Of a stretch of 64,000 nucleotides of DNA, positions 8,277 through 16,892 are shown piece by piece. Source of the stretch: Youhaiella tibetensis (GTDB taxonomy: Bacteria > Pseudomonadota > Alphaproteobacteria > Rhizobiales > Devosiaceae). The number at the start of each line of letters is the position of its first letter. Positions within the stretch are counted from its first letter, which is position 1. The stretch is taken from positions 3,381,001 to 3,445,000 of the forward strand of contig NZ_CP041690.1 in NCBI RefSeq assembly GCF_008000755.1, given 5' to 3'. The position numbers were made by a program, and so were the translations under genes. The notes below the pieces were generated by a model, which did no database searches, was not told where the DNA came from, and saw nothing but the letters and a program-made list of their open reading frames with translations.

Positions 8277-9787
8277 GCCGATAGCGGAAACGAGATACGG
8301 GCTTCCGCGCCTTCGGGCGGGAAGCCCAGCTCCACCGAACTCTCCAGGACCTTGGCCAGGCTGCGCTCGATGAGGCGCGCGCCGAGGCCGTATTCGATGG
8401 GCTCGGCGATTTCCGGCCCCCCCCTCTCGCGCCAGGTCAAATCCACCCAGCGTTGCGGGCCGCTGCGGACCGTCCAGGTGACGTCCACCCGGCCGTTGGG
8501 CACACTTAGGGCCCCGAACCGCAAGGCATTGGACATCAGCTCGTTCAGGATGATGCCGAGGCCAAGGGCATGATCGGGCGGCAACGCCACCTCCGGCCCC
8601 GCCAGGCGGAGGCGGTCGGTATCGTGTTCGAGCTGGTCGCCCATCTGCATGTAGATGAGTTCTTCCATGCCGATGCCGGACCAGTCCCGGTCGGACAACG
8701 CGGCGTGCGAATCCGAAAGTGCCCTGAGCCTGCCGGAAAAGGCATGAATGAACGCCTCGGGATCCGGGCTGCGCCGCATCGTCTGGCGCGCCAGCGATTG
8801 AATCATGGCCAGGGTATTCTTGACCCGATGGTTGAGCTCGAGCAGCAGCAGGCGCTGGTGCTCGGCGGCTTCCCGCGTCTCGGTCACGTCGAGATTGATG
8901 CCCATCATCACCAGTGGCTTGCCGGCCCCATCGCGCTGATAGACGCGCCCGCGCGCCACCAGCCAGCGATCGGTACCGAGCACCCGGAACTCGGCATGAT
9001 AGTCGACCCCCTCGCCGAACGAAGCCTGGATTGCCTTGTCGACTCCCTCCCGGTCATCGGGGTGTATCTTTTCGATCAAGGCCTGCGCTGAGATATTGCG
9101 CACCCCTTCGAGTCCGAACATGGCGCGCAGGATGTCGTTTACGACCATCTCGTCGGTTCGCAGGTCCCAGACCCAGCTGCCCACCTGGCCCGCCTCGAGC
9201 GTAAGGGCATGCCGCCACTCCTCCCGGGTGAGCGCCGCAGCCGTTCGCGCGCTCGCCCGCGCCTCGTGCTTCAGTTCGAAGCAGGAGCCCATGAGGTCGG
9301 CAATATCGTTGAGCTGCCCGATCTGATCGGCGTCGGGCGCCAGGCCCGGCTCTTGCGAAAGCACGCAAAGTGCGCCGACCCGCTGCCCCCGCACGGTTAC
9401 TGGGTAGGCCAGGAAAGAGCGCACCGCCGGCTCGTCCCTGACGATGGCGTCGCTGGAAAAGCGGGCATCGCCGACGGCGTCGGCCACCAGCAGAAAAGGG
9501 GCTTCATCCGCAATGGCATAGGCGGCGGGCGAAAGCCCATACGCATGCGTCCAGCGTGACACGTCAAGGCCATAAGCCGCGCGCACCTGCAGCCCATCGG
9601 GCCCCACTATGCCCAGATAGGCCAGGGATGCGCCTAGCGCTCGTGCCCCCAGTCGGGTCAGCCGGTCCAGATCGGTGTCTGCGTCTGCTTCCAGCACGGA
9701 TAGCGCCGCAAGTGCGCTGCGACGGTTCTCGTTTTCAACGGCTTGCCTGATCTGTTCCGGCAGTGACCGTATGGCAGGTGTTACCAC
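8273..9787 (-). CDS. GAF-PAS HWE/HisKA_2 sensor histidine kinase (candidate PhyR kinase)
   Basis: About 504 residues. An N-terminal GAF-like domain (~35-175) is followed by a PAS domain (~205-310) and an HWE-type kinase core. The phospho-acceptor His (~320) is in ELNHRVKNTLAMI and the ATP-binding N-box is LNELMSNALRFGAL. No membrane helices, so it is cytosolic. HWE/HisKA_2 kinases are the usual donors for PhyR, encoded 3.4 kb away, and this gene has its own EcfG promoter. A GTG at 9820 would extend the frame but would coincide with the expected transcription start, so I prefer GTG 9787. No receiver domain is attached. Confidence 0.85.
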   Translation of the reverse strand: MVTPAIRSLPEQIRQAVENENRRSALAALSVLEADADTDLDRLTRLGARALGASLAYLGIVGPDGLQVRAAYGLDVSRWTHAYGLSPAAYAIADEAPFLLVADAVGDARFSSDAIVRDEPAVRSFLAYPVTVRGQRVGALCVLSQEPGLAPDADQIGQLNDIADLMGSCFELKHEARASARTAAALTREEWRHALTLEAGQVGSWVWDLRTDEMVVNDILRAMFGLEGVRNISAQALIEKIHPDDREGVDKAIQASFGEGVDYHAEFRVLGTDRWLVARGRVYQRDGAGKPLVMMGINLDVTETREAAEHQRLLLLELNHRVKNTLAMIQSLARQTMRRSPDPEAFIHAFSGRLRALSDSHAALSDRDWSGIGMEELIYMQMGDQLEHDTDRLRLAGPEVALPPDHALGLGIILNELMSNALRFGALSVPNGRVDVTWTVRSGPQRWVDLTWRERGGPEIAEPIEYGLGARLIERSLAKVLESSVELGFPPEGAEARISFPLSA

Positions 9788-9826
9788 AGGTTCGTTTTCT
9801 TCATAAGCGCCCCCAAACACGGCCCA

Positions 9827-9851
9827 AACGCTTCACCGCGTCCATGGTTCC
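9827..9851 (-). promoter_or_regulatory. EcfG-type promoter for the HWE kinase
   Basis: On the minus strand GGAAC (9851-9847), a 16-bp spacer and CGTT (9830-9827). The expected start of transcription is near 9820, about 33 bp before the preferred GTG start of the kinase. Confidence 0.78.
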
Positions 9852-9913
9852 GCCTTATTTCCACAAAAGGTCTGGCGCGCTAAGATGAACGAAGTCTGAA
9901 CGAGGATGTCGTC

Positions 9914-10153
9914 ATGCCTGAACCTGGTGTCAACGAAGCCATCGCAAGCGTTCTCGGTGACGCCTCGCTGAGCAGGCAGAGCAAGGTCGCAAGGCTGCGC
10001 CAGCTCGAGGCCGATGCCCTGGCCAAGCAGCGTGGCGGCACCGAAGGTCTCGAGCCTGACCGGCCCGATGACGGAGAGGAATTGCGTGCCATCGAACGCG
10101 CCTTGATGTCACTGGGCGAGACCGCCGTCGACCAGGGTCCCGCTTCGCTCTAG
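9914..10153 (+). CDS. Hypothetical small protein
   Basis: A 79-residue acidic, largely helical protein (EAIASVLGDASLSRQSKVARL, then RLRQLEADALAKQ) with no recognisable domain. A GAGG site lies upstream of the ATG. Its last 45 bp overlap the 3' end of the convergent lipid kinase gene, unusual but tolerated for convergent genes. Function unknown. Confidence 0.55.
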   Translation: MPEPGVNEAIASVLGDASLSRQSKVARLRQLEADALAKQRGGTEGLEPDRPDDGEELRAIERALMSLGETAVDQGPASL

Positions 10154-11053
10154 CTGGCGCGGCGGCACCACCACGACCAGCGCGCCAGGGTGGATCTTGA
10201 GTTCGATCCGCTCGTCGAGTGGAATCAACTCGCCATCGATAACGGCATTGGCCGACCGCTTGCGCTTGGGAAAGCTCAGCGTCACTTCGCGCACTTCGCG
10301 CTCCGAGACATCCGGATGCGTGCGCCAGCGCCCGAACAGGACGGCCACCAGAAGCTTGGCGAGCGTCCATTCGGACATCGGCTTGGCGATATAGACCCCG
10401 AGAACGCCACGATCATGCGTGTCGGCATAGGGAATGTGCCAGTCGCCCACCGGGTTGTTGGAGACTTCGATTCCCGCCGCCTCCCATCGCTCGACGCCTC
10501 TGGGCGTTTGCACTTCGGCGAGGAACCGCGGCGGGCGGATGATCGTGGCGCCGACCGCCCGCACGCTGGCCGCCATCTTTCCGATCCGGCTGTGATAGGT
10601 CAGCCCGTCGCGGATGCGCACCAGGCGCGCGTGGACGCCGACCCCGAACTGATGCACGAAGGCCTGGCCATTCGCCGTTGCAATATCGGCCTTGCCGAAC
10701 TCCCCGGCCGCCAGCGCCTCGAGGGCATCGGTCAGGACGAGCGGAATACCGAGTGTGCGCGCGAAAAGGTTCATGGTCCCGGCCGGCAGGACCGCCAGCG
10801 GCACCCCGGTGCGGAAGGCCACCGCGGCGGCCGTCGAGATCGTGCCGTCCCCGCCGCCTGCGAGAAGAACGTCGACTTCTCCCTCGCCCGCGGCCTCTGA
10901 GAGTGCGTCGGAAACCTCGCGGCCCGCCACGATCCGGCAATCAAGGGTGTGGCCGTGCCGGGCGAAAATGGCGCGCGCCTCCTGGCAGAACGCCTCCATG
11001 TCCGTGGTCTTGAAGGTGCCACCGTCCCTGTTGAAGATGCCGACGAAATGCAA
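10109..11053 (-). CDS. Diacylglycerol/lipid kinase family protein (YegS-like)
   Basis: A 314-residue DAGK catalytic-domain protein. The nucleotide-binding GGGDGT motif is at residues 66-71 and LPAGTMNLFARTLGIP follows. The C-terminal half is the beta-rich domain of YegS/BmrU lipid kinases. The start codon is TTG at 11053, supported by AGGAGG seven bases upstream; no ATG fits. It lies 15 bp downstream of the Crp/Fnr gene and is probably co-transcribed with it. It likely phosphorylates a diacylglycerol or other membrane lipid; the exact lipid is unknown. Confidence 0.85.
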   Translation of the reverse strand: MHFVGIFNRDGGTFKTTDMEAFCQEARAIFARHGHTLDCRIVAGREVSDALSEAAGEGEVDVLLAGGGDGTISTAAAVAFRTGVPLAVLPAGTMNLFARTLGIPLVLTDALEALAAGEFGKADIATANGQAFVHQFGVGVHARLVRIRDGLTYHSRIGKMAASVRAVGATIIRPPRFLAEVQTPRGVERWEAAGIEVSNNPVGDWHIPYADTHDRGVLGVYIAKPMSEWTLAKLLVAVLFGRWRTHPDVSEREVREVTLSFPKRKRSANAVIDGELIPLDERIELKIHPGALVVVVPPRQLERSGTLVDGGLAQ

Positions 11054-11068
11054 GCCAGACCTCCTGGG

Positions 11069-11842
11069 TCAGATAAGGGGTCTCGGCCCCTCCGGCAGGC
11101 CGTCCCATCCCGCGATTGCCTTGAGTTCCTCGACATCGAGCACCTCGCATGCCCGATCGTGCCATTTGATGAGATTGCGGGCCGCCAGCTTGCGCAAGGT
11201 TTTATTGGTGTGGACGATAGAAAGCCCGAGCGTATCGGCTACGTGCTGCTGCGTGATGGGGATCAACAGCCGCGCGGGCGGCGGCGCGAGGACCGAACGC
11301 GCGCGCTCGTGAATGAAGGCCAGAAGATAGGACGCCCGCTCGAGCGCCGTGCGCCGGCCAACGCTGAGCAGGTTCTCGTCCAACATGCGTTCTTCACGCG
11401 AGGCGAGCCAGGTCACATCGAACCCCAGGCCAGGATGGTTCCGGAACAGTTGCGGCAGGCGGCTGCGCTGAAAGATGCAGAACGCGGACGGCGCAAGCGT
11501 TTCCACGGAATGCTCCATCTCGCCCAGCACCGACCCCTGCAACCCCACGAGATCGCCCGGCACCAGGTAGTTGAGGATTTGCCGGCGCCCATCCTCGAGG
11601 GTCTTGTAGCGGAAAGCCCATCCGGAGAGCAGCGTGAAGAGGTGTGCGCTGTGCGCCCCCTCTGAGAGAATCACGGCTCCTGCTTCGGCCACCAGTTCGC
11701 CGGTCTTGAAACTGGAAACGAATTTGAGCTCGGTGTCGGTGAAGTTGCGAAAGTGCGGGAGGGCGCGCAACGGGCATTGCTCGCAGGCCACTTGCCGGGT
11801 CGTTGATGGCGTCCGATTCAACCGCGTCTCCCGATCCACCAC
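11069..11842 (-). CDS. Crp/Fnr-family transcriptional regulator
   Basis: A 257-residue regulator with an N-terminal cyclic-nucleotide-binding fold (GDLVGLQGSVLGEMEHSVE is its roll region) and a C-terminal winged helix (ITQQHVADTLGLSIVHTNKTL). It begins at GTG. Near the N-terminus it has only two Cys (CEQC), fewer than the four of oxygen-sensing FNR, and I see no cAMP-specific RxS motif, so the signal is unknown. It sits beside general-stress genes and upstream of the lipid kinase. Confidence 0.85.
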   Translation of the reverse strand: MVDRETRLNRTPSTTRQVACEQCPLRALPHFRNFTDTELKFVSSFKTGELVAEAGAVILSEGAHSAHLFTLLSGWAFRYKTLEDGRRQILNYLVPGDLVGLQGSVLGEMEHSVETLAPSAFCIFQRSRLPQLFRNHPGLGFDVTWLASREERMLDENLLSVGRRTALERASYLLAFIHERARSVLAPPPARLLIPITQQHVADTLGLSIVHTNKTLRKLAARNLIKWHDRACEVLDVEELKAIAGWDGLPEGPRPLI

Positions 11843-11913
11843 ATGTCTTAGTTAAATGACGCTGCCCCGCGACGCGCTCCATAGTCACCCATTGCGAACA
11901 AGGGACTTGCAGC

Positions 11914-12291
11914 ATGCTCCGCGGAAAGCGTCTCCTCGTTGTCGAAGAGGAGTTCCTCGTCGCCATCGACATTCAACACATCCTGGAATCCGGCAACGTG
12001 GCCAAGACCACCTTTGCCCGCTCGACTGAAGAGGCGCTGGCCCTCGCCGACCAGTTTGCCGACTTCGACATCGCCGTCGTGCAGGTCCCCGATTCCAGCC
12101 CCACGGCCGAAGCCCTGGTCTCCAAACTGGATGCAAGCGGCGTCGCCGTCGTCCTCACGTCCTTCGACGCCACCCACCGCCATGGCCATCCCGGGCATCC
12201 CGGACTGGCCACGGTGATAAAGCCCTTCATCGCCGAGGAGCTTTTGCGGGCGTGCCTGCAACCGCAGCCCGTCAGAGATTGTGAGTCATGA
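11914..12291 (+). CDS. Degenerate receiver-domain protein (pseudo-receiver)
   Basis: A 125-residue stand-alone domain with the response-regulator fold: VVEEEFL (acidic pocket, residues 9-15), a third strand FDIAVVQV, LTSFD (Thr82) and the conserved Lys103 in VIKPF. The position of the phospho-acceptor Asp is Gln57, so normal phosphorylation is unlikely. It converges on ecfG, overlapping its 3' end by 20 bp. It could act as a binding partner in the stress-signalling network; that is inference. Confidence 0.75.
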   Translation: MLRGKRLLVVEEEFLVAIDIQHILESGNVAKTTFARSTEEALALADQFADFDIAVVQVPDSSPTAEALVSKLDASGVAVVLTSFDATHRHGHPGHPGLATVIKPFIAEELLRACLQPQPVRDCES

Positions 12292-12820
12292 CCTGGGAGG
12301 AAACGGCGTCAGGTCCGAAGTCGGCTTCCCCGGAAATCTCGAGCATTTCCTGAAGCCTGGCACGCGCCCGGCTGACACGGCTCTTCATGGTTCCGATGGC
12401 GCAGTCGCAGATTTCGGCGGCCTCTTCATATGAGAACCCGGACGCGCCGATCAGGATCAGCGCCTCGCGTTGATCGTCCGGCAAACGATCGAGCGCCTTC
12501 TTGAAGTCCTGCATGTCCATCGAGCCGTACTGGCTCGGATGCACGGATAGCCGGTCGGTGAAGACGCCGTCGACGTCCTGAACTTCGCGGCCGCGCTTGC
12601 GCATCTGGCTGTAAAATTCGTTGCGCAGGATGGTGAAGAGCCACGCCTTGATATTGGTGCCGAGCGCGAAGCTCTCCTGCTTGGCCCATGCCTTGAGAAC
12701 AGTGTCCTGCACCAGGTCGTCGGCACGGTCGTGCCGCCCGGCAAGGGACACTGCAAAAGCACGAAGGCTCGGCAGCGTTGCCAGCAACTCACGCTTGAAA
12801 GACAGTTCGGGAGCGGTCAT
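12272..12820 (-). CDS. ecfG: EcfG-type RNA polymerase sigma factor
   Basis: A 182-residue ECF sigma factor. Region 2 (~17-85) contains DDLVQDTVLKAWAK and region 4 (~125-175) contains SYEEAAEICDCAIGTMKSRVSRAR. It directs RNA polymerase to GGAAC...CGTT promoters in the general stress response. The gene starts 4 bp after the nepR stop, with AGGGGG as ribosome site. Adjacency to nepR and divergent phyR identifies it as the EcfG of this system. When NepR is sequestered by phosphorylated PhyR, the sigma factor is released. Confidence 0.93.
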   Translation of the reverse strand: MTAPELSFKRELLATLPSLRAFAVSLAGRHDRADDLVQDTVLKAWAKQESFALGTNIKAWLFTILRNEFYSQMRKRGREVQDVDGVFTDRLSVHPSQYGSMDMQDFKKALDRLPDDQREALILIGASGFSYEEAAEICDCAIGTMKSRVSRARARLQEMLEISGEADFGPDAVSSQVMTHNL

Positions 12821-12824
12821 GCCG

Positions 12825-13040
12825 TCATTCCCCCTGAGGGATCTTCTTCTGCCGGGTCTCAGCCTGATCGAGCTGCTCCAGCAAATCCAGCAACTTGGTC
12901 GGTATGCCCTCGTCCTGCACAGCCCCGTAGAGCGAGCGCAACCGAGCCCCGATATCGGTGTTTGGACCGAGCCCGTCGTCCACCTGGCCATACCGCACGC
13001 GGCCTTGTGCCCGTGTCGAGCCCTTTTCCTTCATAATCAT
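12825..13040 (-). CDS. nepR: Anti-sigma factor NepR
   Basis: A 71-residue protein with a disordered N-terminus and the NepR two-helix core (ARLRSLYGAVQDEGIP, then KLLDLLEQLD). NepR binds EcfG and keeps it inactive until phospho-PhyR takes it away. The ATG at 13040 or the one two codons later (13034) could serve. It is the first gene of the nepR-ecfG pair, opposite phyR. Confidence 0.92.
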   Translation of the reverse strand: MIMKEKGSTRAQGRVRYGQVDDGLGPNTDIGARLRSLYGAVQDEGIPTKLLDLLEQLDQAETRQKKIPQGE

Positions 13041-13079
13041 TGCCCTGACCGTCTATTTATATTCGCCTGTGCGATCCAA

Positions 13080-13104
13080 AATGCGCTCGATCAAAAAAAG
13101 TTCC
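13080..13104 (-). promoter_or_regulatory. Probable EcfG-type promoter for nepR-ecfG
   Basis: Minus strand GGAAC (13104-13100), 16-bp spacer and CATT (13083-13080), one mismatch from CGTT. About 40 bp upstream of nepR. Confidence 0.55.
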
Positions 13105-13113
13105 AACTTTTGC

Positions 13114-13139
13114 GGAACGAGTTTGCAGCATCACACGTT
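13114..13139 (+). promoter_or_regulatory. EcfG-type promoter for phyR
   Basis: GGAAC (13114-13118), 17-bp spacer and CGTT (13136-13139), 46 bp upstream of the phyR start. Indicates positive autoregulation of the stress system. Confidence 0.8.
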
Positions 13140-13184
13140 TTACCCCGCATTAAGGACCAAAGCGCGATCGGGGAGATCATTAGA

Positions 13185-13979
13185 ATGACGCTTTCAACGC
13201 GGATCGCACCGCACCTTCCTTACTTGCGGCGCTTCTCGCGCGCGACCACGGGATCGCAATCTTCGGGCGATGCCTATGTGGCCGCCACCCTCGAGGCACT
13301 GATCGGAGACACATCCATCTTTCCAGAGGCCAGTAATGACAGAATCGCACTCTACAAGCTGTTTTCGGCCCTCTTTTCAGCCACCGACGTAAAGGTGCCC
13401 GAACCGGCCTCCTCGCTGGCCTGGGAACAGACGGCAGCGATGAACCTCGCGGCTCTTGCGCCCGTTCCGCGCCAGGCATTCCTTCTCGTTTCCGTCGAAG
13501 GCTTCACCCACGACGAGGCTGCCGAAATCCTGGGCGTCAGCCCCGAGGAATTCGAGTCCCTGCTCGAAGAGGCTTCCATCGAGATTTCGCGCCAGGTGGC
13601 GACCGACATCCTGATCATCGAGGATGAACCACTCATCGCCATGGATATCGAACAACTGGTCGAGAGCCTCGGTCACAACGTGGTCGGCATTGCCCGCACG
13701 CACCGCGAGGCCGTGGCGCAGTTCGCCAAGAACCAGCCCAAGATGATCCTGGCGGATATCCAGCTTGCCGACGGCTCCTCGGGCATCGACGCGGTCAACG
13801 AAATCCTCAACAGCCACTCGGTCCCGGTGATCTTCATCACAGCGTTCCCCGAGCGGTTGCTGACCGGTGAACGACCGGAACCCACGTTCCTCGTCACCAA
13901 GCCGTTCAACCCCGACATGGTCAAGGCGCTCATCAGCCAGGCGCTCTTCTTCAACGAAGGCTCGCGCGCCGCAGCCTGA
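13185..13979 (+). CDS. phyR: General stress response regulator PhyR
   Basis: A 264-residue protein combining an N-terminal EcfG-like sigma domain (~1-130) that cannot bind DNA productively, and a C-terminal receiver (~140-255). In the receiver are the acidic pair in IIEDEP, the phospho-acceptor Asp191 (ILADIQL), and Lys239 (VTKPF). On phosphorylation the sigma-like domain binds NepR and frees EcfG. I start at ATG 13185, which gives the normal family length; longer in-frame extensions run through the promoter region. Confidence 0.94.
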   Translation: MTLSTRIAPHLPYLRRFSRATTGSQSSGDAYVAATLEALIGDTSIFPEASNDRIALYKLFSALFSATDVKVPEPASSLAWEQTAAMNLAALAPVPRQAFLLVSVEGFTHDEAAEILGVSPEEFESLLEEASIEISRQVATDILIIEDEPLIAMDIEQLVESLGHNVVGIARTHREAVAQFAKNQPKMILADIQLADGSSGIDAVNEILNSHSVPVIFITAFPERLLTGERPEPTFLVTKPFNPDMVKALISQALFFNEGSRAAA

Positions 13980-14001
13980 CCGCCATTTACCGAGAGATTT
14001 C

Positions 14002-14029
14002 AAAGGGCCGGGTCGCATCCCGGCCCTTT
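14002..14029 (+). terminator. Terminator of phyR
   Basis: Perfect 11-bp stem AAAGGGCCGGG / CCCGGCCCTTT with a 6-nt loop, 22 bp after the phyR stop. Confidence 0.72.
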
Positions 14030-14036
14030 GTATTTG

Positions 14037-14062
14037 GGAACTGGCCAGCGCTCAGAGGCGTT
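14037..14062 (+). promoter_or_regulatory. EcfG-type promoter for the DUF1328 gene
   Basis: GGAAC (14037-14041), 17-bp spacer and CGTT (14059-14062), 37 bp upstream of the small membrane-protein gene at 14099. Confidence 0.8.
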
Positions 14063-14098
14063 GATCAACCGGTACGAAAGAACAAAGGAGCCTCAAAA

Positions 14099-14263
14099 AT
14101 GCTCTATTACGCACTGGTCTTCCTCGTCATTGCACTGGTCGCCGGCGTCCTTGGTTTCGGCGGCATCGCCGGCGCGGCCACGGGTATCGCCCAGATCCTC
14201 TTCTTCCTGTTCCTGGCTCTGCTGCTGATCTCGGTGGTCGTGGGCCTGATCAGGCGAACTTAG
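14099..14263 (+). CDS. DUF1328 family small membrane protein (YtjA-like)
   Basis: A 54-residue protein with two membrane helices separated by the conserved [14 protein letters not shown] segment and ending in RRT, the DUF1328/YtjA pattern. The gene is flanked by an EcfG promoter and a terminator, so it forms a single-gene stress-induced unit. Function unknown. Confidence 0.82.
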   Translation: MLYYALVFLVIALVAGVLGFGGIAGAATGIAQILFFLFLALLLISVVVGLIRRT

Positions 14264-14289
14264 GCGCAGACCCGAACCTCGTCCATCCA

Positions 14290-14320
14290 GGCGGCTTCAA
14301 CTCTCGTTGGAGCCGCCTTC
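14290..14320 (+). terminator. Terminator of the DUF1328 gene
   Basis: Twelve-position stem GGCGGCTTCAAC / GTTGGAGCCGCC (one G-T pair) with a TCTC loop, then TTCTTC. Confidence 0.65.
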
Positions 14321-14321
14321 T

Positions 14322-15116
14322 TCATGGAGCAGGAAAGAGCGCGTCGGTGCGGCCGCTCCAGTAATAGGCGAGCAGCCCGATCCACTCCTTGATGGCCACG
14401 GAGGCCGTATTGACGTTGAAGGACGGCTCGGCGAGTTCGAGACCAAAGCCCGGCTCGGGCACGGCCCGATAATCGACGGGCCACGGCACGACATCGACAC
14501 CCGCCTGGCGGAAGATCCCCATCGAACGCGGCATATGGAAGGCCGACGTCACCAGCAGTACGGATTGGCCTGGCGCCACCTCGAGGAGAGATTTGGTGAA
14601 CTCGACATTTTCGGCGGTGTTGCGGGATTCCCCCTCGAACACCAGACGGTCCGCCGGCACGCCCAGGCGCTGGTAGAACCGTCGCGCAATATCGGCGTCC
14701 GTTTCCCCGGGTTGGAAAGGATTGCCTACCCCGCCAGTCACCACGATCTTTGCGTTTGGGTACCGATTGGCGAGATAGAGGGCTTCCACGAACCGGTCAC
14801 CGGAATCGCGCAATTCCTCGTTGCCCCGCGCCAGGCTCACCACACCTCCGAAGCCGCCCCCCAGCACCAGGATGACGCCGACGTCGTCGGGTGCTGTCGC
14901 GGGCCGCGCGAACCGGTTCTCCAGGGGAGCGATCAGCAAGGCTCCCAGGGTCGTGAAGGCGAACAGGCCAAGCAGGACCAGCGCCCCCAGCGACAGGCCC
15001 GCTCCGAGCCGGCGCCAATTGCGCCAATAGGCGAGAATTCCAGCCAAAATCAGCAGAAAAACCAGTGACAAGGGTTGCGCCACCAGCCAAAGAACTTTTG
15101 AGAGCATGAAGAACAT
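14322..15116 (-). CDS. YdcF/ElyC family membrane protein (DUF218)
   Basis: A 264-residue protein with two N-terminal membrane helices (~1-30 and ~38-62) and a DUF218 domain (~80-250). Landmarks are [23 protein letters not shown] and TSAFHMPRS. ElyC/SanA/YdcF relatives are linked to envelope integrity and peptidoglycan precursor handling, but the reaction is unresolved. It is divergent from the amino acid transporter. Confidence 0.85.
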   Translation of the reverse strand: MFFMLSKVLWLVAQPLSLVFLLILAGILAYWRNWRRLGAGLSLGALVLLGLFAFTTLGALLIAPLENRFARPATAPDDVGVILVLGGGFGGVVSLARGNEELRDSGDRFVEALYLANRYPNAKIVVTGGVGNPFQPGETDADIARRFYQRLGVPADRLVFEGESRNTAENVEFTKSLLEVAPGQSVLLVTSAFHMPRSMGIFRQAGVDVVPWPVDYRAVPEPGFGLELAEPSFNVNTASVAIKEWIGLLAYYWSGRTDALFPAP

Positions 15117-15228
15117 GCCCAGACGAATAGCCGAGCGGCGTCCGGCACGAAAGCAGGGAACGGACTTTCCCTCTTGCTATCTGCGTGCGTTCTGCTTTGC
15201 TGGCGCGCCGAGGGGCCAACAGGATTCA

Positions 15229-16047
15229 ATGACAAGCGTTGATTATTCCGCGACACCCAGCGTGACGCCCGGCAACGAAAAAAAGCCGGTCATCGAACTA
15301 GATGACTTGCACAAATCCTTTGGCTCGCTTGAAGTTCTCAAGGGTATTTCTCTTGCCGCACGCCAGGGCGAAGTCATTTCGCTGATCGGCTCGTCAGGCT
15401 CGGGCAAGTCTACGCTGCTGCGTTGCATCAACATGCTAGAGGTGCCCGACCGCGGAACCGTCGCCATCGACGGCGAGGTCATCGACCTCGCGGGCACGCC
15501 CCCGCATCGCCATCCCGCCAGCGAGCAGCAAATGCGGCGTATCCGCTCCGAACTCGGCATGGTGTTCCAGTCGTTTAACCTGTGGAGCCACATGTCCATC
15601 ATAGAGAACGTGATGGAGGCTCCTGTCCGCGTGCAGAAGCGCGATCGCGACGAGGTGCACGCCCAGGCGCTTGCCCTGCTCGACAAGGTCGGCATCAGGA
15701 GCAAGGCGGACAGCTATCCTTCCCAGCTTTCCGGAGGGCAGCAGCAGCGCGCCGCCATCGCGCGCGCCCTGTGCATCAATCCCAAGGTAATGCTGTTCGA
15801 CGAACCGACATCGGCACTCGACCCGGAACTCGAGGGCGAAGTGCTGCGGGTGATCAAGCTGCTGGCCGACGAAGGATCGACCATGATCCTGGTTACCCAT
15901 GACATGAAATTCGCCCGCGAGGTCTCGGACCGCGTCGTCTTCCTGCACCAGGGGCTGATCGAGGAGATCGGCACCGTCGAGGAAGTCTTCAACGCCACCA
16001 AGTCCGCGCGTCTCAAGCAGTTTCTCAGCGCGGCCGGTCACGGCTGA
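15229..16047 (+). CDS. Amino acid ABC transporter ATP-binding protein (HisP-like)
   Basis: A 272-residue polar amino acid transporter ATPase. It has Walker [12 protein letters not shown], the family-specific RCINMLE, signature LSGGQQQRA, Walker [13 protein letters not shown] and switch His in VTHDM. It starts at ATG 15229 (AGGA upstream), giving a normal family length; a longer in-frame extension is out of keeping with relatives. It is the first gene of a four-gene unit with a binding protein and two permeases, of the histidine/lysine/arginine/ornithine type. Confidence 0.9.
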   Translation: MTSVDYSATPSVTPGNEKKPVIELDDLHKSFGSLEVLKGISLAARQGEVISLIGSSGSGKSTLLRCINMLEVPDRGTVAIDGEVIDLAGTPPHRHPASEQQMRRIRSELGMVFQSFNLWSHMSIIENVMEAPVRVQKRDRDEVHAQALALLDKVGIRSKADSYPSQLSGGQQQRAAIARALCINPKVMLFDEPTSALDPELEGEVLRVIKLLADEGSTMILVTHDMKFAREVSDRVVFLHQGLIEEIGTVEEVFNATKSARLKQFLSAAGHG

Positions 16048-16094
16048 GCGAGAAAGAACCAGAACAAGAATCCCTAAGTCAGAAAGTGACAGAC

Positions 16095-16844
16095 ATGAAG
16101 AAGCTACTTCTCGCGGCCGCGGCGCTCCTGGCGCTCTCCGGCGCTGCCAACGCTCAGACCGTCCGCATGGGTACCGAAGCTGCCTACGCGCCCTGGAACT
16201 TCCTTGACGATTCCGGCAAGCCCGCAGGCTATGACGTCGATGTCGGCACCGAGCTGTGCAAGCGCGCGGGCCTGGAATGCACCTGGGTCGCCAACGAGTG
16301 GGATACGATCATCTCGAATCTGGTGGCGGGCAACTACGATGCCATTGTGGCCGCCATGTCGATCACCGACGAGCGCAAGCAGACCATCGACTTCTCGGAG
16401 GCCTACTACCCGCCCGATCCGTCCCGCTACGTGACCAATGCCGGCGCCAACTTCGATTTCAACGCCCTCAGCGGCGTCAAGATCGGCGTTCAGGGCGGCA
16501 CCATCCAGGCTGCCTATGCCGAAGCCAACCTCAAGAACGGCAACACCATCCAGTCCTACGCCACCTATGACCAGGCCATGGCCGACCTGGCCGGCGGCAA
16601 CCTCGACATCGTTCTCGCCGACGGCCCCTACCTCGACCCGATCGTCTCTGCTTCGAACGGCGCGATCGTCTATGCCGGTCCGGAAGTCTCGATCGGCGAG
16701 GGCTACGGTATCGGCCTGCGCAAGGGCGACACCGAGCTCAAGGACAAGCTCAACACCGCCCTCGAGGCCGCCAAGGCCGATGGCACCATCGACGCGCTGA
16801 TCGCCAAGTGGTTCCCGGGCAAGGGCCCGTTCTACAAGAAGTAA
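16095..16844 (+). CDS. Amino acid ABC transporter substrate-binding protein (HisJ/ArgT-like)
   Basis: About 249 residues with a clear signal peptide (MKKLLLAAAALLALSGAANAQ). The family core is present: GTEAAYAPWNFLDDSGKPAGYDVDVG, with the ligand-contact region MSITDERKQTIDFSEAYY. Members bind lysine, arginine, ornithine, histidine or octopine. ATG 16095 is preferred to the GTG three codons earlier because the signal peptide begins there. Confidence 0.9.
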   Translation: MKKLLLAAAALLALSGAANAQTVRMGTEAAYAPWNFLDDSGKPAGYDVDVGTELCKRAGLECTWVANEWDTIISNLVAGNYDAIVAAMSITDERKQTIDFSEAYYPPDPSRYVTNAGANFDFNALSGVKIGVQGGTIQAAYAEANLKNGNTIQSYATYDQAMADLAGGNLDIVLADGPYLDPIVSASNGAIVYAGPEVSIGEGYGIGLRKGDTELKDKLNTALEAAKADGTIDALIAKWFPGKGPFYKK

Positions 16845-16853
16845 GCCGCTTTT

Positions 16854-16879
16854 CCGGGCGGGCCCTCGGGCCTGCCCGG
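16854..16879 (+). other. Intercistronic stem-loop between binding protein and permease genes
   Basis: CCGGGCGGGCCC / GGGCCTGCCCGG around a very short loop, one G-T pair, in the 48-bp gap after the binding-protein gene. Likely sets lower permease than binding-protein expression. Confidence 0.6.
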
Positions 16880-16892
16880 CACTGGCTCCGCG

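Noticed and set aside
14002..14029. Small RNA gene after phyR
   Set aside because: The single hairpin is fully explained as the phyR terminator.
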